A stretch of DNA of 64,000 nt from Rhodanobacteraceae bacterium (GCA_024234055.1 JACKOW010000001.1:124001-188000); one strand, 5' to 3'; shown: positions 32,230 through 41,034, counted from the stretch's first letter. Numbers and translations are program-made. Notes: a model not told the origin generated them from the letters alone.

Positions 32230-32999
32230 ACGCAGCAGTAAAACGTGAAACGTCAAACGTCAACAAGAGCCAAAGCCATGTTGATGCGCGGCTGTCATTG
32301 ACGTTTGACGTTTTACGTTTTACCCGCCGCAATCCGCGGGGTGCGCAGCGGGGCTTCACCCTCATCGAACTCCTCGTCGCCATGACCCTGGTGGCGTTGT
32401 TGATGACCCTGGTCTACGAGGGCCTGCGCAGTGGTCAGCGGGCGGCGGAGACGGGGCAGGCCTTCATCGATCGCACCAATCGTTTGCGCATCACCCAGGA
32501 ATTCATCCGCATGCAGGTGGGCAGGTTGATGCCGCTGGCCTACAAGCAGGACACCACCAGCGGCAAGCTCTACCTGTTCGAGGGTGATCACGAGAAGATC
32601 CGCTATGTGGCACCGATGCCCGGCTACCTGGGCTACGGCGGCACCTATGTGCAGGAGCTGGAGTTGATCCGCGATGGCCGTGACCGCTCGCTGGTGTTCC
32701 GGCACTGGCTGCACAATGGTTTTGACGAAAAGAAGATCGACCAGTCCGAACCACCGATTCTGCTGCTGTCCGGCATCCGCGATGGTGGCTTCCGATTCAA
32801 GGGATTGAACCCGGAAGGCAAGGTGGGGGACTGGAGCGAGCGCTGGGAGGATTCCCAGCTGACGCCGCTGATCATCGAGCTGGATCTGACCATGAGCGCC
32901 GAGAGCCGCATGGACTGGCCCGTGCTCGACGTAGTGATGATGGTCGACGGTGGCGCCACCCGCGGCTTCAATGCCGGCTTCTTCCCCTCCGGCGGATGA
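32226..32999 (+). CDS. gspJ: Minor pseudopilin GspJ with heptamer-encoded leader
   Basis: A TTG start at 32226 overlaps the gspI stop (TTGA) and has a strong AAGGAGG about 8 nt upstream, so the long leader is real by position. The 43-residue leader includes VKRETSNVN and LTFDVLRFT, translations of AAACGTN heptamer arms, and ends RGAQRG/FTLIELLVAMTL with Glu5. Mature GspJ motifs follow (YEGLRSGQRAAETGQAF, WPVLDVVMMVDGG). The stop overlaps the gspK start (ATGA). Confidence 0.9.
   Translation: MNAAVKRETSNVNKSQSHVDARLSLTFDVLRFTRRNPRGAQRGFTLIELLVAMTLVALLMTLVYEGLRSGQRAAETGQAFIDRTNRLRITQEFIRMQVGRLMPLAYKQDTTSGKLYLFEGDHEKIRYVAPMPGYLGYGGTYVQELELIRDGRDRSLVFRHWLHNGFDEKKIDQSEPPILLLSGIRDGGFRFKGLNPEGKVGDWSERWEDSQLTPLIIELDLTMSAESRMDWPVLDVVMMVDGGATRGFNAGFFPSGG
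32238..32323. repeat. AAACGTN heptamer hairpin inside the gspJ leader coding region
   Basis: Left arm 32238-32263 and right arm 32298-32323 are 26-bp inverted repeats with one mismatch, built from GTAAAAC/GTGAAAC/GTCAAAC heptamers around a 34-bp spacer. They are of the same sequence family as the arrays before gspF (28990-29263). Confidence 0.92.
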
Positions 33000-33901
33000 G
33001 AACTCCCATGCGTAAACAGCAGGGCATCGCGCTGGTGATGGTGCTGTGGGTCTCGGTACTGATCGCCGTGCTGCTGGCCAGCTTCAGCCTGAGCGCGCGG
33101 GTGGAGGCCCTGCAGGGGCGCAATCTGCTGGATGCGACCCGGGCGCGCTATGCCGCCGAGGCAGGACTGCATCGCGCCGTGTACGAGATGCGCAGCTCGA
33201 ATCCGGAGTTGCGCTGGGTGGCCGATGGCCGGGTCTATCCGATGGAATTCGAAGGCGCCGAGATCGAGATCGAGATCTACGACGAGACCGGCAAGGTCGA
33301 TCTGAATGTGGCCGATCCGATCCTGCTCGGTGCACTGTTCGAATCGGGCGGCTTGTCCAGGCCCGATGCCGAAGCGCTGGCCGCAGCCGTGGTTGATTGG
33401 CGAGATCCGGATGATTTGATCAGCCCCAACGGTGCCGAAGAGGGCGAATACCGCGCCGCTGGACGCAACTACAAGCCGCGCAACGCACCGTTCGAGACTG
33501 TTTCCGAGCTGCAGCAGGTACTGGGCATGAGTTTCGAGCTGTACCGGGAACTTGAGCCCTCGCTGACCATCTATTCAGGCAGGGCACAGCCCAATCCGGC
33601 CTTCGCCTCCCCTGAAGTTCTTGCCCTGATTCCCGGTATGAGCCCTGATCTGGTCCAGCTATTCGTGCAACAGCGGCAGCAGGCCATCGGTGGCCCTGCG
33701 CCATCCGCACTCCCGCTTGCCTTGCCCGACGGTAGTCCCGTGGTGGCGCAGGGCGGGGGCCTTACGTACACTATCCGGTCCCGTGCGACACTGCCGGGCG
33801 GAGCGAATGCCGGTCTGGAAGCAACCGTGCGCCTAGGCGCGAGCATGGTGGCGCGCCGGCCCTTTCGCATCGTCCGCTGGCGCGATGGTGAATTCCGTTA
33901 A
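32996..33901 (+). CDS. gspK: Minor pseudopilin GspK
   Basis: A 301-residue pseudopilin with a normal short leader (MRTPMRKQQG) before /IALVMVLWVSVLIAVLLASF. As is usual for GspK, position 5 is not Glu. The large periplasmic domain shows YAAEAGLHRAVYEM, EIEIYDETGKVDLNVADP, VVDWRDPDDLISPNGAE and the helix-hairpin-helix-like NAPFETVSELQQVLGM. GspK caps the pseudopilus tip. Its ordinary leader contrasts with the expanded leaders of GspG-J just upstream. Confidence 0.93.
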   Translation: MRTPMRKQQGIALVMVLWVSVLIAVLLASFSLSARVEALQGRNLLDATRARYAAEAGLHRAVYEMRSSNPELRWVADGRVYPMEFEGAEIEIEIYDETGKVDLNVADPILLGALFESGGLSRPDAEALAAAVVDWRDPDDLISPNGAEEGEYRAAGRNYKPRNAPFETVSELQQVLGMSFELYRELEPSLTIYSGRAQPNPAFASPEVLALIPGMSPDLVQLFVQQRQQAIGGPAPSALPLALPDGSPVVAQGGGLTYTIRSRATLPGGANAGLEATVRLGASMVARRPFRIVRWRDGEFR

Positions 33902-33916
33902 CCTATCCCAGGCTAT

Positions 33917-35047
33917 ATGCTCGAGCTGATCCAGAAGCCATGGCGGCGCCTGAAGCAGCGCTACGAGAAGAGTGGGTTCGCCCAATTCTTGTCGTGGTGG
34001 CGCTCTGAACTGCTGTCCGCACTGCCCCCCGCCTGGCGCGAGTGGCTCGCGGCCGAGTTGCCCGTGGTTACGCTGTCCCCCGTTACCGACGGCTGGCAGT
34101 TGCGGCGGGTGCGCGCCGGACGTGTGGAAGTCGAGGAAACGGTGGCGGCCGATCGTGACGCCCTGATCGGTGGTGCTGAGCGCCTGCGGGCGGGACAGGA
34201 ACACGCGCCGCGTCAGGTGCTGATGTTGCCCGCCGGGCGCACGCTGCGGCGCAGACTGACTCTGCCGCTGGCCGCCGAGGAACACCTGGCTTCGGTGTTG
34301 GCTTTCGAGATGGATCGGCAAACGCCCTTCCGCGCCGACCAGATCTATTTCGACCATCGTATCCAGAAACGCGATCCCGCTGCCCGGACCATGCTGGTTG
34401 AGCTGCTGGCGGTACCGCGAGCGGTGCTCGATGAATTGCTGCAGAAGGTCGGCAATCTCCCGCTGGACGCCGCCGACGTGGCGATCGCCGAGTTGCCCGC
34501 CGGTTTCAACCTGCTGCCGGCCGAGCGGCGTGCGCGCCGAGTCGACAAGCGACTGCGGGTCAACCTGATCCTGGGCGCTACCGCTGTGGCCCTGATCTGG
34601 CTGGTCATGTGGCAATCGCTGGCCCTGCGCGAACAGGCCATCGAGCATCTGAACGAAGACAAGGCCCAATCCAGCGCCGCGGCCATGCAAAGCGCCGAAC
34701 TCAAGCGGCAGCTGCGTGATGCCATCGAAGGCGCCAGTTTTCTCGCCGACAAGAAGGCCGAACAGGCGGTCACCGTCGATGTGTTGGCCGAGATTACTCG
34801 GCTGGTGCCCGACGACACCTGGCTGGAGCGACTGTCCTTCATCGGCAATCAGGTGCAGTTGCAGGGGCAATCAGCCCGCGCTGACAAGCTGATCGGCATC
34901 CTGACCGATTCCCGTTGTCTGTCCAAACCGCAGTTCCAGGGGATCATCCAGCCCGATGGAGCCACTGGCAAGGAGCGTTTCAGCCTTGCCGCCGACCTCA
35001 AGACCGGAGCCTGCCATGGCACTGACACTGCTGCCGGCTCCCGGTAA
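33917..35047 (+). CDS. gspL: Type II secretion protein GspL
   Basis: A 376-residue bitopic protein. An N-terminal cytoplasmic actin-like domain (PRQVLMLPAGRTLRRRLTLP, VLAFEMDRQTPF) links to GspE. One transmembrane helix lies at about 218-235 (LILGATAVALIWLVMW), then a periplasmic PilN-like ferredoxin fold (DDTWLERLSFIGNQVQLQGQ). It resembles XpsL/PilN-type GspL. It overlaps gspM by 32 bp. Confidence 0.88.
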   Translation: MLELIQKPWRRLKQRYEKSGFAQFLSWWRSELLSALPPAWREWLAAELPVVTLSPVTDGWQLRRVRAGRVEVEETVAADRDALIGGAERLRAGQEHAPRQVLMLPAGRTLRRRLTLPLAAEEHLASVLAFEMDRQTPFRADQIYFDHRIQKRDPAARTMLVELLAVPRAVLDELLQKVGNLPLDAADVAIAELPAGFNLLPAERRARRVDKRLRVNLILGATAVALIWLVMWQSLALREQAIEHLNEDKAQSSAAAMQSAELKRQLRDAIEGASFLADKKAEQAVTVDVLAEITRLVPDDTWLERLSFIGNQVQLQGQSARADKLIGILTDSRCLSKPQFQGIIQPDGATGKERFSLAADLKTGACHGTDTAAGSR

Positions 35048-35624
35048 GGGCAAGCCCGTTGCCATCGGCCTGGCGCTGATGGTGCTGGTATTGGCCTATT
35101 TCCTGATGTTCCATGGGTTCATCACCCAGCACCTGGCGTATGCCGACGAGATTTCGGATCTGAAGGAGAGCGAGCTGCGTTTCCGCCAGATTGCCGAGCA
35201 GCGTCCGCAGATCGAGCAGCGGCTGGCCGAAGTCCGCCAGTTTCAGGCCGGGGCGAACTATTTTCTGCCCGAGGACAGCTTCGATCTGGCCGCGGCCAAC
35301 CTCAACAGCCAGCTCAAGCAGATCATCGCCGACAAGGCCCGCGATCCGCAGCGCTGTCAGCTGATCAGCAGCCAGAACGAACGCCCGACCGCGCCCGAGC
35401 CCTACCAGCGCGTGGTGGTCAAGGTGCGCATGCGCTGTGATCTGGATGATCTGACCGAAATTCTCTACGAACTGGAAAACGCCACGCCCTTTTTGTTCGT
35501 GGCCGAACTCAATCTGTATCAGCAGCTGATGTTCCAGGGCGGCATGCCGCAACCCAATCTCGGCGACATGGATGCGCGCTTTGATGTCTACGGCTACATC
35601 CGCAAGCCCGGAGGTCAGGGATGA
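35016..35624 (+). CDS. gspM: Type II secretion protein GspM
   Basis: A 202-residue inner-membrane protein with one N-terminal transmembrane helix (about 15-33), a coiled-coil (SDLKESELRFRQIAEQRPQI) and a ferredoxin-like periplasmic domain (VVKVRMRCDLDDLTEILYEL) of the T2SSM_b/PilO-like type. The start ATG 35016 lies inside gspL and the stop overlaps gspN by 4 bp. It partners with GspL to stabilise the platform. Confidence 0.85.
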   Translation: MALTLLPAPGKGKPVAIGLALMVLVLAYFLMFHGFITQHLAYADEISDLKESELRFRQIAEQRPQIEQRLAEVRQFQAGANYFLPEDSFDLAAANLNSQLKQIIADKARDPQRCQLISSQNERPTAPEPYQRVVVKVRMRCDLDDLTEILYELENATPFLFVAELNLYQQLMFQGGMPQPNLGDMDARFDVYGYIRKPGGQG

Positions 35625-36340
35625 AGCGTGATCTCGGCCAGATGACAACGATTGTCCTTGGAGGCATCTGCGGCGTGTTTGCGCTGATTGCCGTGCTGCA
35701 ATCGCTGGGCGTGGGTTCCGGTTATCGCTTGCTGAGTGACGAATCCAGCGAACTTGACGCCGATCTGATGAAACCGATGCAGCAGGTGGCGTTCAACTTG
35801 CCGGATTTCTCTCAATACATCGAGATATCGCAGCGGCCGCTGTTCAACAACGACCGCAAGCCGCGTCCGATCGAGAACAAGGATGCCGGTCAGGTAGCCA
35901 GTGACGCGCCGCCGCCGGTTCCTCTGGATGCGACCTTGCTCGGCGTGCTGATCGATCCCGATCACCAGGTGGCCATCCTCCGCGTCAATACGTCCAGCGC
36001 CGTGATCCGGGTACGCCAGGGCATGCCGTTGCCGGACGACCTCGCCGGTTGGACGCTGCAGGAACTATCGCCGCGCAAGGCCGTCTTTGACGGGGGGCCG
36101 CAACAGGGCAGCGCCGAGCTCAAGCTGGACATGTCGAAGACGCCCACCGGCGCGCCGATGCCGCCGCCGGCTGCAGTGCCGCCGCCGGGGCAGCCCGGTG
36201 TGGCTCAACAGGCGCAGCCACAGCCAATGCCGGCCGACGAGGCCGCGCGTCAGGCGGAAGTGCAGAGGATCATCGAGCAGCGCCGCGCGCAGATGCGTGC
36301 CGAGGCTGAGAAGATGAATCAGCAGCAAGGGAAGCAGTAG
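35621..36340 (+). CDS. gspN: GspC-like type II secretion protein (XpsN type)
   Basis: A 239-residue inner-membrane protein with one transmembrane helix (about 9-29) and a periplasmic GspC homology-region-like domain: SQRPLFNNDRKP, LDATLLGVLIDPDHQVAIL, VRQGMPLPDDLAGWTL. The tail is Pro/Gln-rich and charged. In Xanthomonas the gene at this position (xpsN) does the job of GspC, joining the platform to the secretin. No separate gspC is present in this operon, which agrees. No PDZ domain is seen. Confidence 0.85.
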   Translation: MKRDLGQMTTIVLGGICGVFALIAVLQSLGVGSGYRLLSDESSELDADLMKPMQQVAFNLPDFSQYIEISQRPLFNNDRKPRPIENKDAGQVASDAPPPVPLDATLLGVLIDPDHQVAILRVNTSSAVIRVRQGMPLPDDLAGWTLQELSPRKAVFDGGPQQGSAELKLDMSKTPTGAPMPPPAAVPPPGQPGVAQQAQPQPMPADEAARQAEVQRIIEQRRAQMRAEAEKMNQQQGKQ

Positions 36341-36381
36341 GGCCTGCTTTGGTCCAGAAACAGGCACTAAGGAGATTTTGG

Positions 36382-38718
36382 GTGAAGAAAGGATTTCGAA
36401 TCAGCGCGCTGGCGGCCCTGGTAATGCTGCTGGCCTCATGCGCCTCCATGCCCATGGCTGGCGATGCCGGGCGCGCTCCCGTAGCTGCCAGTGAACGTCA
36501 GCCTGACGCCGTCAAACCCGAGCTGGAAGCGGAGGAGGGTGACAAGGGGGCTGTCGAGGCCGGGAGCACACCGGCCGCAAAGCCCAGCAATGTGTTGCAG
36601 GAAGGCACGGGCCAGCTGATCAACATCGATGCTGCCAGCAAGCTGCCGCGCAAGCCGCCGGAGCAGGGCAAGGCCAGCCTCAACTTCGCCGACATGCCGA
36701 TCGCCGACGTGGTCAAGATGATCCTCGGCGATCTGCTGGGAGAGAACTACATCATTTCGGCCGGCGTCAGCGGCACGGTGACCTTCTCCACCGCGCGCCC
36801 GGTCACGCCGGAGCAAGCCTTCTCGATCCTGGAAATGCTGCTGTCCTGGAACAACCTGGCGCTGGTCTACGTTGATGGTCAGTATTCGGTGGTGCCGTCG
36901 GCCAATGCCGTGCGCGGCAATCTGACACCGCGCGTGGGTTCGGCGGAGCAGGCCCGCGGCTATGAGGTACGGGCAGTGCCGCTGGACTACATTGCCCCCA
37001 CCGAAATGGAAAAGCTGCTGCAGCCCTATGCCAAGGAGGGCGCGATCCTCAAGGCGGACAACGCCCGCAGCATTATCGTGGTCGCCGGTAGCCGTCGCGA
37101 ACTGGAAAACTACATGGCCACCATCGATGTCTTCGACGTCGACTGGATCAAAGGCATGTCCATCGGCCTGATCACGCTGGAGCAGGCCGAAGCCAAGACC
37201 CTCGGCCCCGAACTCGAGCAGATCTTCGGCGAGCAATCGCAGTCGCCCCTGGCGGGGATGTTCCGCTTCATCCCGATCGAGCGTCTGAACGCGATCATGG
37301 TGATCACGCCGCAGCGGCGCTATCTGGATGAGGCCGAGCGCTGGATCACCCGGCTCGATCAGGGCGGCAATCAGCCCGGCGTGCGGCTCTACGTTTATGA
37401 CGTGAAGAATGTCAAGGCGACGGATCTTGCCGATCGACTCAACGATATCTTCGGCAGTTCCGGCGGCGAGTCCAGCCGAGCCAATACCTCATCGGCGGCC
37501 GGCGGTCTGGCGCCCGGCCTGCAGCCGGTGGAGTTGTCCTCGTCCACTGGCGGCTCGCTGAATCTGCGCGGCCCCACCGGCGAGAAAGCCAGCGAGCCCA
37601 AGTCCTCGCGCAGCAGTGGCAGCAGCGGCAACAGCAGCGACTCACGTCCTGCCGCGGCGTCCGGTGGCGGTGCCGTCGCGGTCGGCGGTGGTGGCGCCGG
37701 CGGTGATCAGGGCCTGGCCATCGTCGAAGGCGACGATATTCGAATCACCGCCGTCGAAGAGAACAATCAGCTCATCATTCGCGCCACGCCGGCCCAGTAC
37801 GACGCCATCCGCGGCGCCATCCGCAAGCTCGACTCGGTGCCGCTTCAGGTGCACATCGAGGCGCGACTGCTGGATGTGTCCTTGATCAACAACCTGAGAT
37901 TCGGTGTGCAGTGGTACTTCGAGCAGGCTCTGCCGCTGCTGGTGCCGCCCGATGATGGCACCGGCACCGGGGGCGGCTCCTCCGCTGCCAAGGCCGTGGT
38001 TGAACGCATGGAATACGGTGTCGTCAATGGCACCAGCAACGATTTCATCTTCAGGGGCACCAGCGCGGGTGCACTGGTGCAGATGCTGCAGAGCGAAGGC
38101 GATGTCAAGGTGCTGTCGGCGCCCTCGGTGATGGTGCTGAACAATACCGAGGCGTCCATCAATGTCGGCCAGCAGATTCCGGTGGTCAGCAGTCAGTTCG
38201 TAGGCGTAGGAACCGGCGGTGGCAGCACAGTCGGCCAGAGCTATGTGCAGTTCCGCGATACCGGCATCATCCTCAACGTCAAGCCGCGAGTGAATCCGGG
38301 TGGTCTGGTGTTCATGGAAATCCAGGCCGAACAGAGCACGCCGGGTGCGGCGAGTGATGCCATCGGCGGCAATGTGCCGGTCGACAAGAAGACCATCGAG
38401 ACCGAAGTGGCCGTGCAGAGCGGCGACACTGTGCTGCTCGGCGGCCTGATCCAGCAGAACGATTCCAACTCGCAGTCGGGATTCCCGGGCTTGATGAAGA
38501 TCCCCGTGATCGGTCGCTTGTTCGGCAGCAGCAGTCGCGACAACTCTCGCAAGGAGCTGCTGGTGTTGATCACGCCCACTGTCATTCGCGGCGGTGGCGA
38601 GAGTGCCCGGGAATTGACCGAAGAGTACAAGAAGCGCTTTCAGGGGCTATCGCCACTGATCGAAGACATGGAGGCCGCCGAGCGCGCGCGGAAGGAACTC
38701 AAGGAATCCGAGCGCTGA
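36382..38718 (+). CDS. gspD: Type II secretion secretin GspD (lipoprotein)
   Basis: A 778-residue outer-membrane secretin. The GTG start has AGGAG about 7 nt upstream. Its signal peptide ends in a lipobox, LLASC (Cys20), as in XpsD, so it may not need a pilotin. N0-N3 domains follow (ASLNFADMPIADVVKMILGD, VRAVPLDYIAPTEMEKLL, VVAGSRRELENYM, VYDVKNVKATDLADRL). A long Ser/Gly-rich linker (about 360-455) interrupts N3. The secretin domain ends with VPVDKKTIETEV, DTVLLGGLIQQND, PGLMKIPVIGRLFGS and LLVLITPTVIRG. Last gene of the secretion operon. Confidence 0.95.
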   Translation: MKKGFRISALAALVMLLASCASMPMAGDAGRAPVAASERQPDAVKPELEAEEGDKGAVEAGSTPAAKPSNVLQEGTGQLINIDAASKLPRKPPEQGKASLNFADMPIADVVKMILGDLLGENYIISAGVSGTVTFSTARPVTPEQAFSILEMLLSWNNLALVYVDGQYSVVPSANAVRGNLTPRVGSAEQARGYEVRAVPLDYIAPTEMEKLLQPYAKEGAILKADNARSIIVVAGSRRELENYMATIDVFDVDWIKGMSIGLITLEQAEAKTLGPELEQIFGEQSQSPLAGMFRFIPIERLNAIMVITPQRRYLDEAERWITRLDQGGNQPGVRLYVYDVKNVKATDLADRLNDIFGSSGGESSRANTSSAAGGLAPGLQPVELSSSTGGSLNLRGPTGEKASEPKSSRSSGSSGNSSDSRPAAASGGGAVAVGGGGAGGDQGLAIVEGDDIRITAVEENNQLIIRATPAQYDAIRGAIRKLDSVPLQVHIEARLLDVSLINNLRFGVQWYFEQALPLLVPPDDGTGTGGGSSAAKAVVERMEYGVVNGTSNDFIFRGTSAGALVQMLQSEGDVKVLSAPSVMVLNNTEASINVGQQIPVVSSQFVGVGTGGGSTVGQSYVQFRDTGIILNVKPRVNPGGLVFMEIQAEQSTPGAASDAIGGNVPVDKKTIETEVAVQSGDTVLLGGLIQQNDSNSQSGFPGLMKIPVIGRLFGSSSRDNSRKELLVLITPTVIRGGGESARELTEEYKKRFQGLSPLIEDMEAAERARKELKESER

Positions 38719-38780
38719 CGCGTTCCCCGGCCCACCGACGGTGGACTGAAAGCAGATGATGAAGACCAAGGAGTAGAAGG

Positions 38781-39248
38781 ATGAGATTCAAATTTGGCCC
38801 CATGGCGCGCACCGCGCTGGTTGGGCTTGCCGTGCTCACGCTGGCGGCATGCGGACAGCGCGCCACACGTCCGGAATCCGCTACGGCTGACGTCGGGTCC
38901 AAGGCGACGCCCGAAGAACAAGTCAAGCGCCGCGCGGTCCAGCGCTGGGATCTGCTGATCGAGCGCGACTTCGACAAGGCCTATGACTTGCTCTCTCCGG
39001 GCTACCGCGAAGTGCAGACCCGCGAGAACTATGTTCGGACCATGAAGGACCGTCCGGTGCAGTGGACCAGCGTCTTTTTTCAGAAAGCCACTTGCGAGCC
39101 GGACGTTTGTACCGTAGAAATACAAGTCAATGCTCAGTTTCAGATGCCAGTGATGCGCGTTGGGACAGTGGATGCGCTCAACGTAGTCACCGAAAACTGG
39201 ATTCTGAGTGATGGAGAGTGGTACTTGGTTCCGAATGCCGATCGTTGA
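38781..39248 (+). CDS. Small lipoprotein of unknown function, NTF2-like fold suspected
   Basis: A 155-residue protein with a lipoprotein signal ending LTLAAC (Cys24). The rest, RWDLLIERDFDKAYDLLSPGYRE to LSDGEWYLVP, has the helix-helix-sheet rhythm of SnoaL/NTF2-like domains, but this is an impression. A cysteine pair (ATCEPDVCTV) may form a disulfide. The ribosome-binding site AAGGAGTAGAAGG precedes the ATG. It lies 62 bp after gspD on the same strand and could be co-transcribed. Confidence 0.7.
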   Translation: MRFKFGPMARTALVGLAVLTLAACGQRATRPESATADVGSKATPEEQVKRRAVQRWDLLIERDFDKAYDLLSPGYREVQTRENYVRTMKDRPVQWTSVFFQKATCEPDVCTVEIQVNAQFQMPVMRVGTVDALNVVTENWILSDGEWYLVPNADR

Positions 39249-39255
39249 TCGGTTG

Positions 39256-39284
39256 TTGCATGCTTGTTCGAGTTGTCTTAGCAT
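39256..39284 (+). promoter_or_regulatory. Candidate sigma-70-type promoter for the 530-residue secreted protein
   Basis: TTGCAT (39256-39261) and TAGCAT (39279-39284) are 17 bp apart. The following leader of about 95 nt has a stem AACCTT...AAGGTT (about 39302-39346) enclosing GGGG-TCA-ACCCC, and ends with TAGGAG 9 nt before the ATG. Confidence 0.5.
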
Positions 39285-39385
39285 TCGTCGTGCTCTCGTC
39301 TAACCTTGCCGAAAAGAGGGGTCAACCCCCAACTCGGAGTAAGGTTGGAATAGGCCAAGCCCTGTAGTTGACTAGGAGTGTTGTA

Positions 39386-40978
39386 ATGAAAAAGAACACC
39401 ATGGCGACTGCCATCGTAGCCGGCCTCGCCGGCGTCGCTGGCATCGCGAATATTTCCACCGCGGTGAACCTGAATCCTGATGGCGTTGGTCAGGTCCTGA
39501 TCTACCCGTACTACACCGTCAATGGTGGCAACACGACCGTCATGTCGGTCGTCAACACCACCAGCGCCGGCAAGGCCGTCAAGGTCCGTTTCCTGGATGC
39601 GCGCAACTCGCGTGAAGTGCTCGACTTCAATCTGTACCTGTCCGAGTACGACGTGTGGACCGCCGGTCTGTTCTCGCTGGCCGATTCCGGCCCGGGTAAC
39701 ATCGTCACCACCGACACCAGCTGCACCGTGCCGGGTATCGAAGACGGTATCTTCCTGCTGCCGACCCTGGCAGACGGTCGCCGTTACTTCCCGTTCCGTA
39801 CCTCCGCCTTCACCGATTTCTCGGCGGCTGGTCTGAACACCGGTGCATTCACCCGTACCCGCGACGGTTACATCGAAATCATCGAGATGGGTTCCATCCC
39901 GACGAATTCGACCTTCGGCAGCGCTCTGACCCACAGCAACGGTCGTCCGGGTTCCTGCGCGTTCCTGGAAGCCGCCTGGTTGGGTTCGGGTAGCCCGGGC
40001 GCCAACGGTATCTGGGTCCAGGATCCGTTCTTTGACCTCGAGCCGCCGTCGGGTGGTCTGTTCGGTGGCGCCGCCATCGTTGACGTCGCTGACGGTACCT
40101 ACCTGAGCTACAACGCTGAAGCGATCGACGGCTTCTCGGCTTCGATCCAGCACACCGCTCCGGGTTCGCAGCTGCCGAATCTGGCCAGTGTCAACAGCAC
40201 CACGCCGGGTAACGTCACCAGCTACGTGTTCGACCGTGGTCGTCTGATCACCAGCAACTGGTCGACCGCCGGTGGTGGTGGTTTCCGCGCTGTGTCGGCT
40301 CTGTTCATGCGTGAAGCCGTGTTCAACGAATACGAGCTGGACGAGAACCTGGGTGCAGGCACTGAGTGGGTGGTCACCTTCCCGACCCGCAAGTTCCACG
40401 TGACGGGTTCGACCACGTTCTCGGCTCCGTTCACCAACGGCTACAGTGGTTGCGAGCGCGTTTCCAGCCGCATCTACGATCGTGAAGAGAACACCTTCGC
40501 TCTGTTCGACTTCTCGCCGGGTGCTGGCCAGCAGCAGGTTTGCTGGGAAGCCAACCCGCTGTGGTTCTCGAAGACCCCGCTGAGCTCGGGTTCCGCGACG
40601 CCGATCCTCGGCGCTCCGGGTGCAGCCGGCAGCGTTGGTTCGCTGTGGACTGGTATCCCGACCTATCTGGAAGTCTTCGGCATCATCCAGCGCACGTTCA
40701 CCAACGGCTGGTTCTGGCTGGGCTTCTACGACGAGAACGCGATCAACGGCCAGGGCATCCCGACCCCGCTGACCCGCGCTCCGCTGGTCGAGACCAACCC
40801 GGGTGCTGGCAACACGCCTGACAGCTACTACGGCCTCCCGGCTGTTGGTTTCTGGGCTCTGCGCGTTGTCAACGTGAACCAGGGCGCTGGTCTGCAGGCC
40901 TCGTACGCCGGTGCTTACCCGCACCGCGCCTCGCGCGCTTGCTTCAAGGGTGCCTACGGTACGGCTCCTTGCGATTGA
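39386..40978 (+). CDS. Probably abundant secreted/surface protein of unknown family
   Basis: A 530-residue protein I do not recognise. The N-terminus (KKNTMATAIVAGLAGVAGIANISTA) is a Sec signal. The rest is rich in Gly, Ser, Thr, Phe and aromatic residues with beta-strand-like character, lacks a C-terminal membrane motif, and has about seven cysteines. Codon use is very biased (GGT, CGT, TTC, AAC, ATC), unlike neighbouring genes, which is a mark of high expression. It has its own promoter candidate, a structured leader and a strong terminator. It lies next to the type II secretion operon, so it could be a substrate of that system; this is inference. Confidence 0.8.
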   Translation: MKKNTMATAIVAGLAGVAGIANISTAVNLNPDGVGQVLIYPYYTVNGGNTTVMSVVNTTSAGKAVKVRFLDARNSREVLDFNLYLSEYDVWTAGLFSLADSGPGNIVTTDTSCTVPGIEDGIFLLPTLADGRRYFPFRTSAFTDFSAAGLNTGAFTRTRDGYIEIIEMGSIPTNSTFGSALTHSNGRPGSCAFLEAAWLGSGSPGANGIWVQDPFFDLEPPSGGLFGGAAIVDVADGTYLSYNAEAIDGFSASIQHTAPGSQLPNLASVNSTTPGNVTSYVFDRGRLITSNWSTAGGGGFRAVSALFMREAVFNEYELDENLGAGTEWVVTFPTRKFHVTGSTTFSAPFTNGYSGCERVSSRIYDREENTFALFDFSPGAGQQQVCWEANPLWFSKTPLSSGSATPILGAPGAAGSVGSLWTGIPTYLEVFGIIQRTFTNGWFWLGFYDENAINGQGIPTPLTRAPLVETNPGAGNTPDSYYGLPAVGFWALRVVNVNQGAGLQASYAGAYPHRASRACFKGAYGTAPCD

Positions 40979-41003
40979 TCCACGCTTGAGTTGTAGCAAC
41001 ACG

Positions 41004-41034
41004 GAAGGGGGGCGAAAGCCCCCCTTCTTCTTTT
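41004..41034 (+). terminator. Rho-independent terminator
   Basis: GAAGGGGGGC-GAAA-GCCCCCCTTC forms a 10-bp stem with a GAAA tetraloop, followed by TTCTTTT. It lies 25 bp after the stop of the 530-residue protein gene and is the clearest intrinsic terminator on the plus strand in the window. Confidence 0.92.

Noticed and set aside
32996..33025. Expanded leader in gspK
   Set aside because: The leader is a normal 10 residues without repeats; used as contrast to gspG-J.
39278..41002. 574-codon minus-strand frame opposite the 530-residue secreted protein
   Set aside because: The plus-strand gene has a signal peptide, ribosome-binding site, codon bias and terminator; the minus frame has none.
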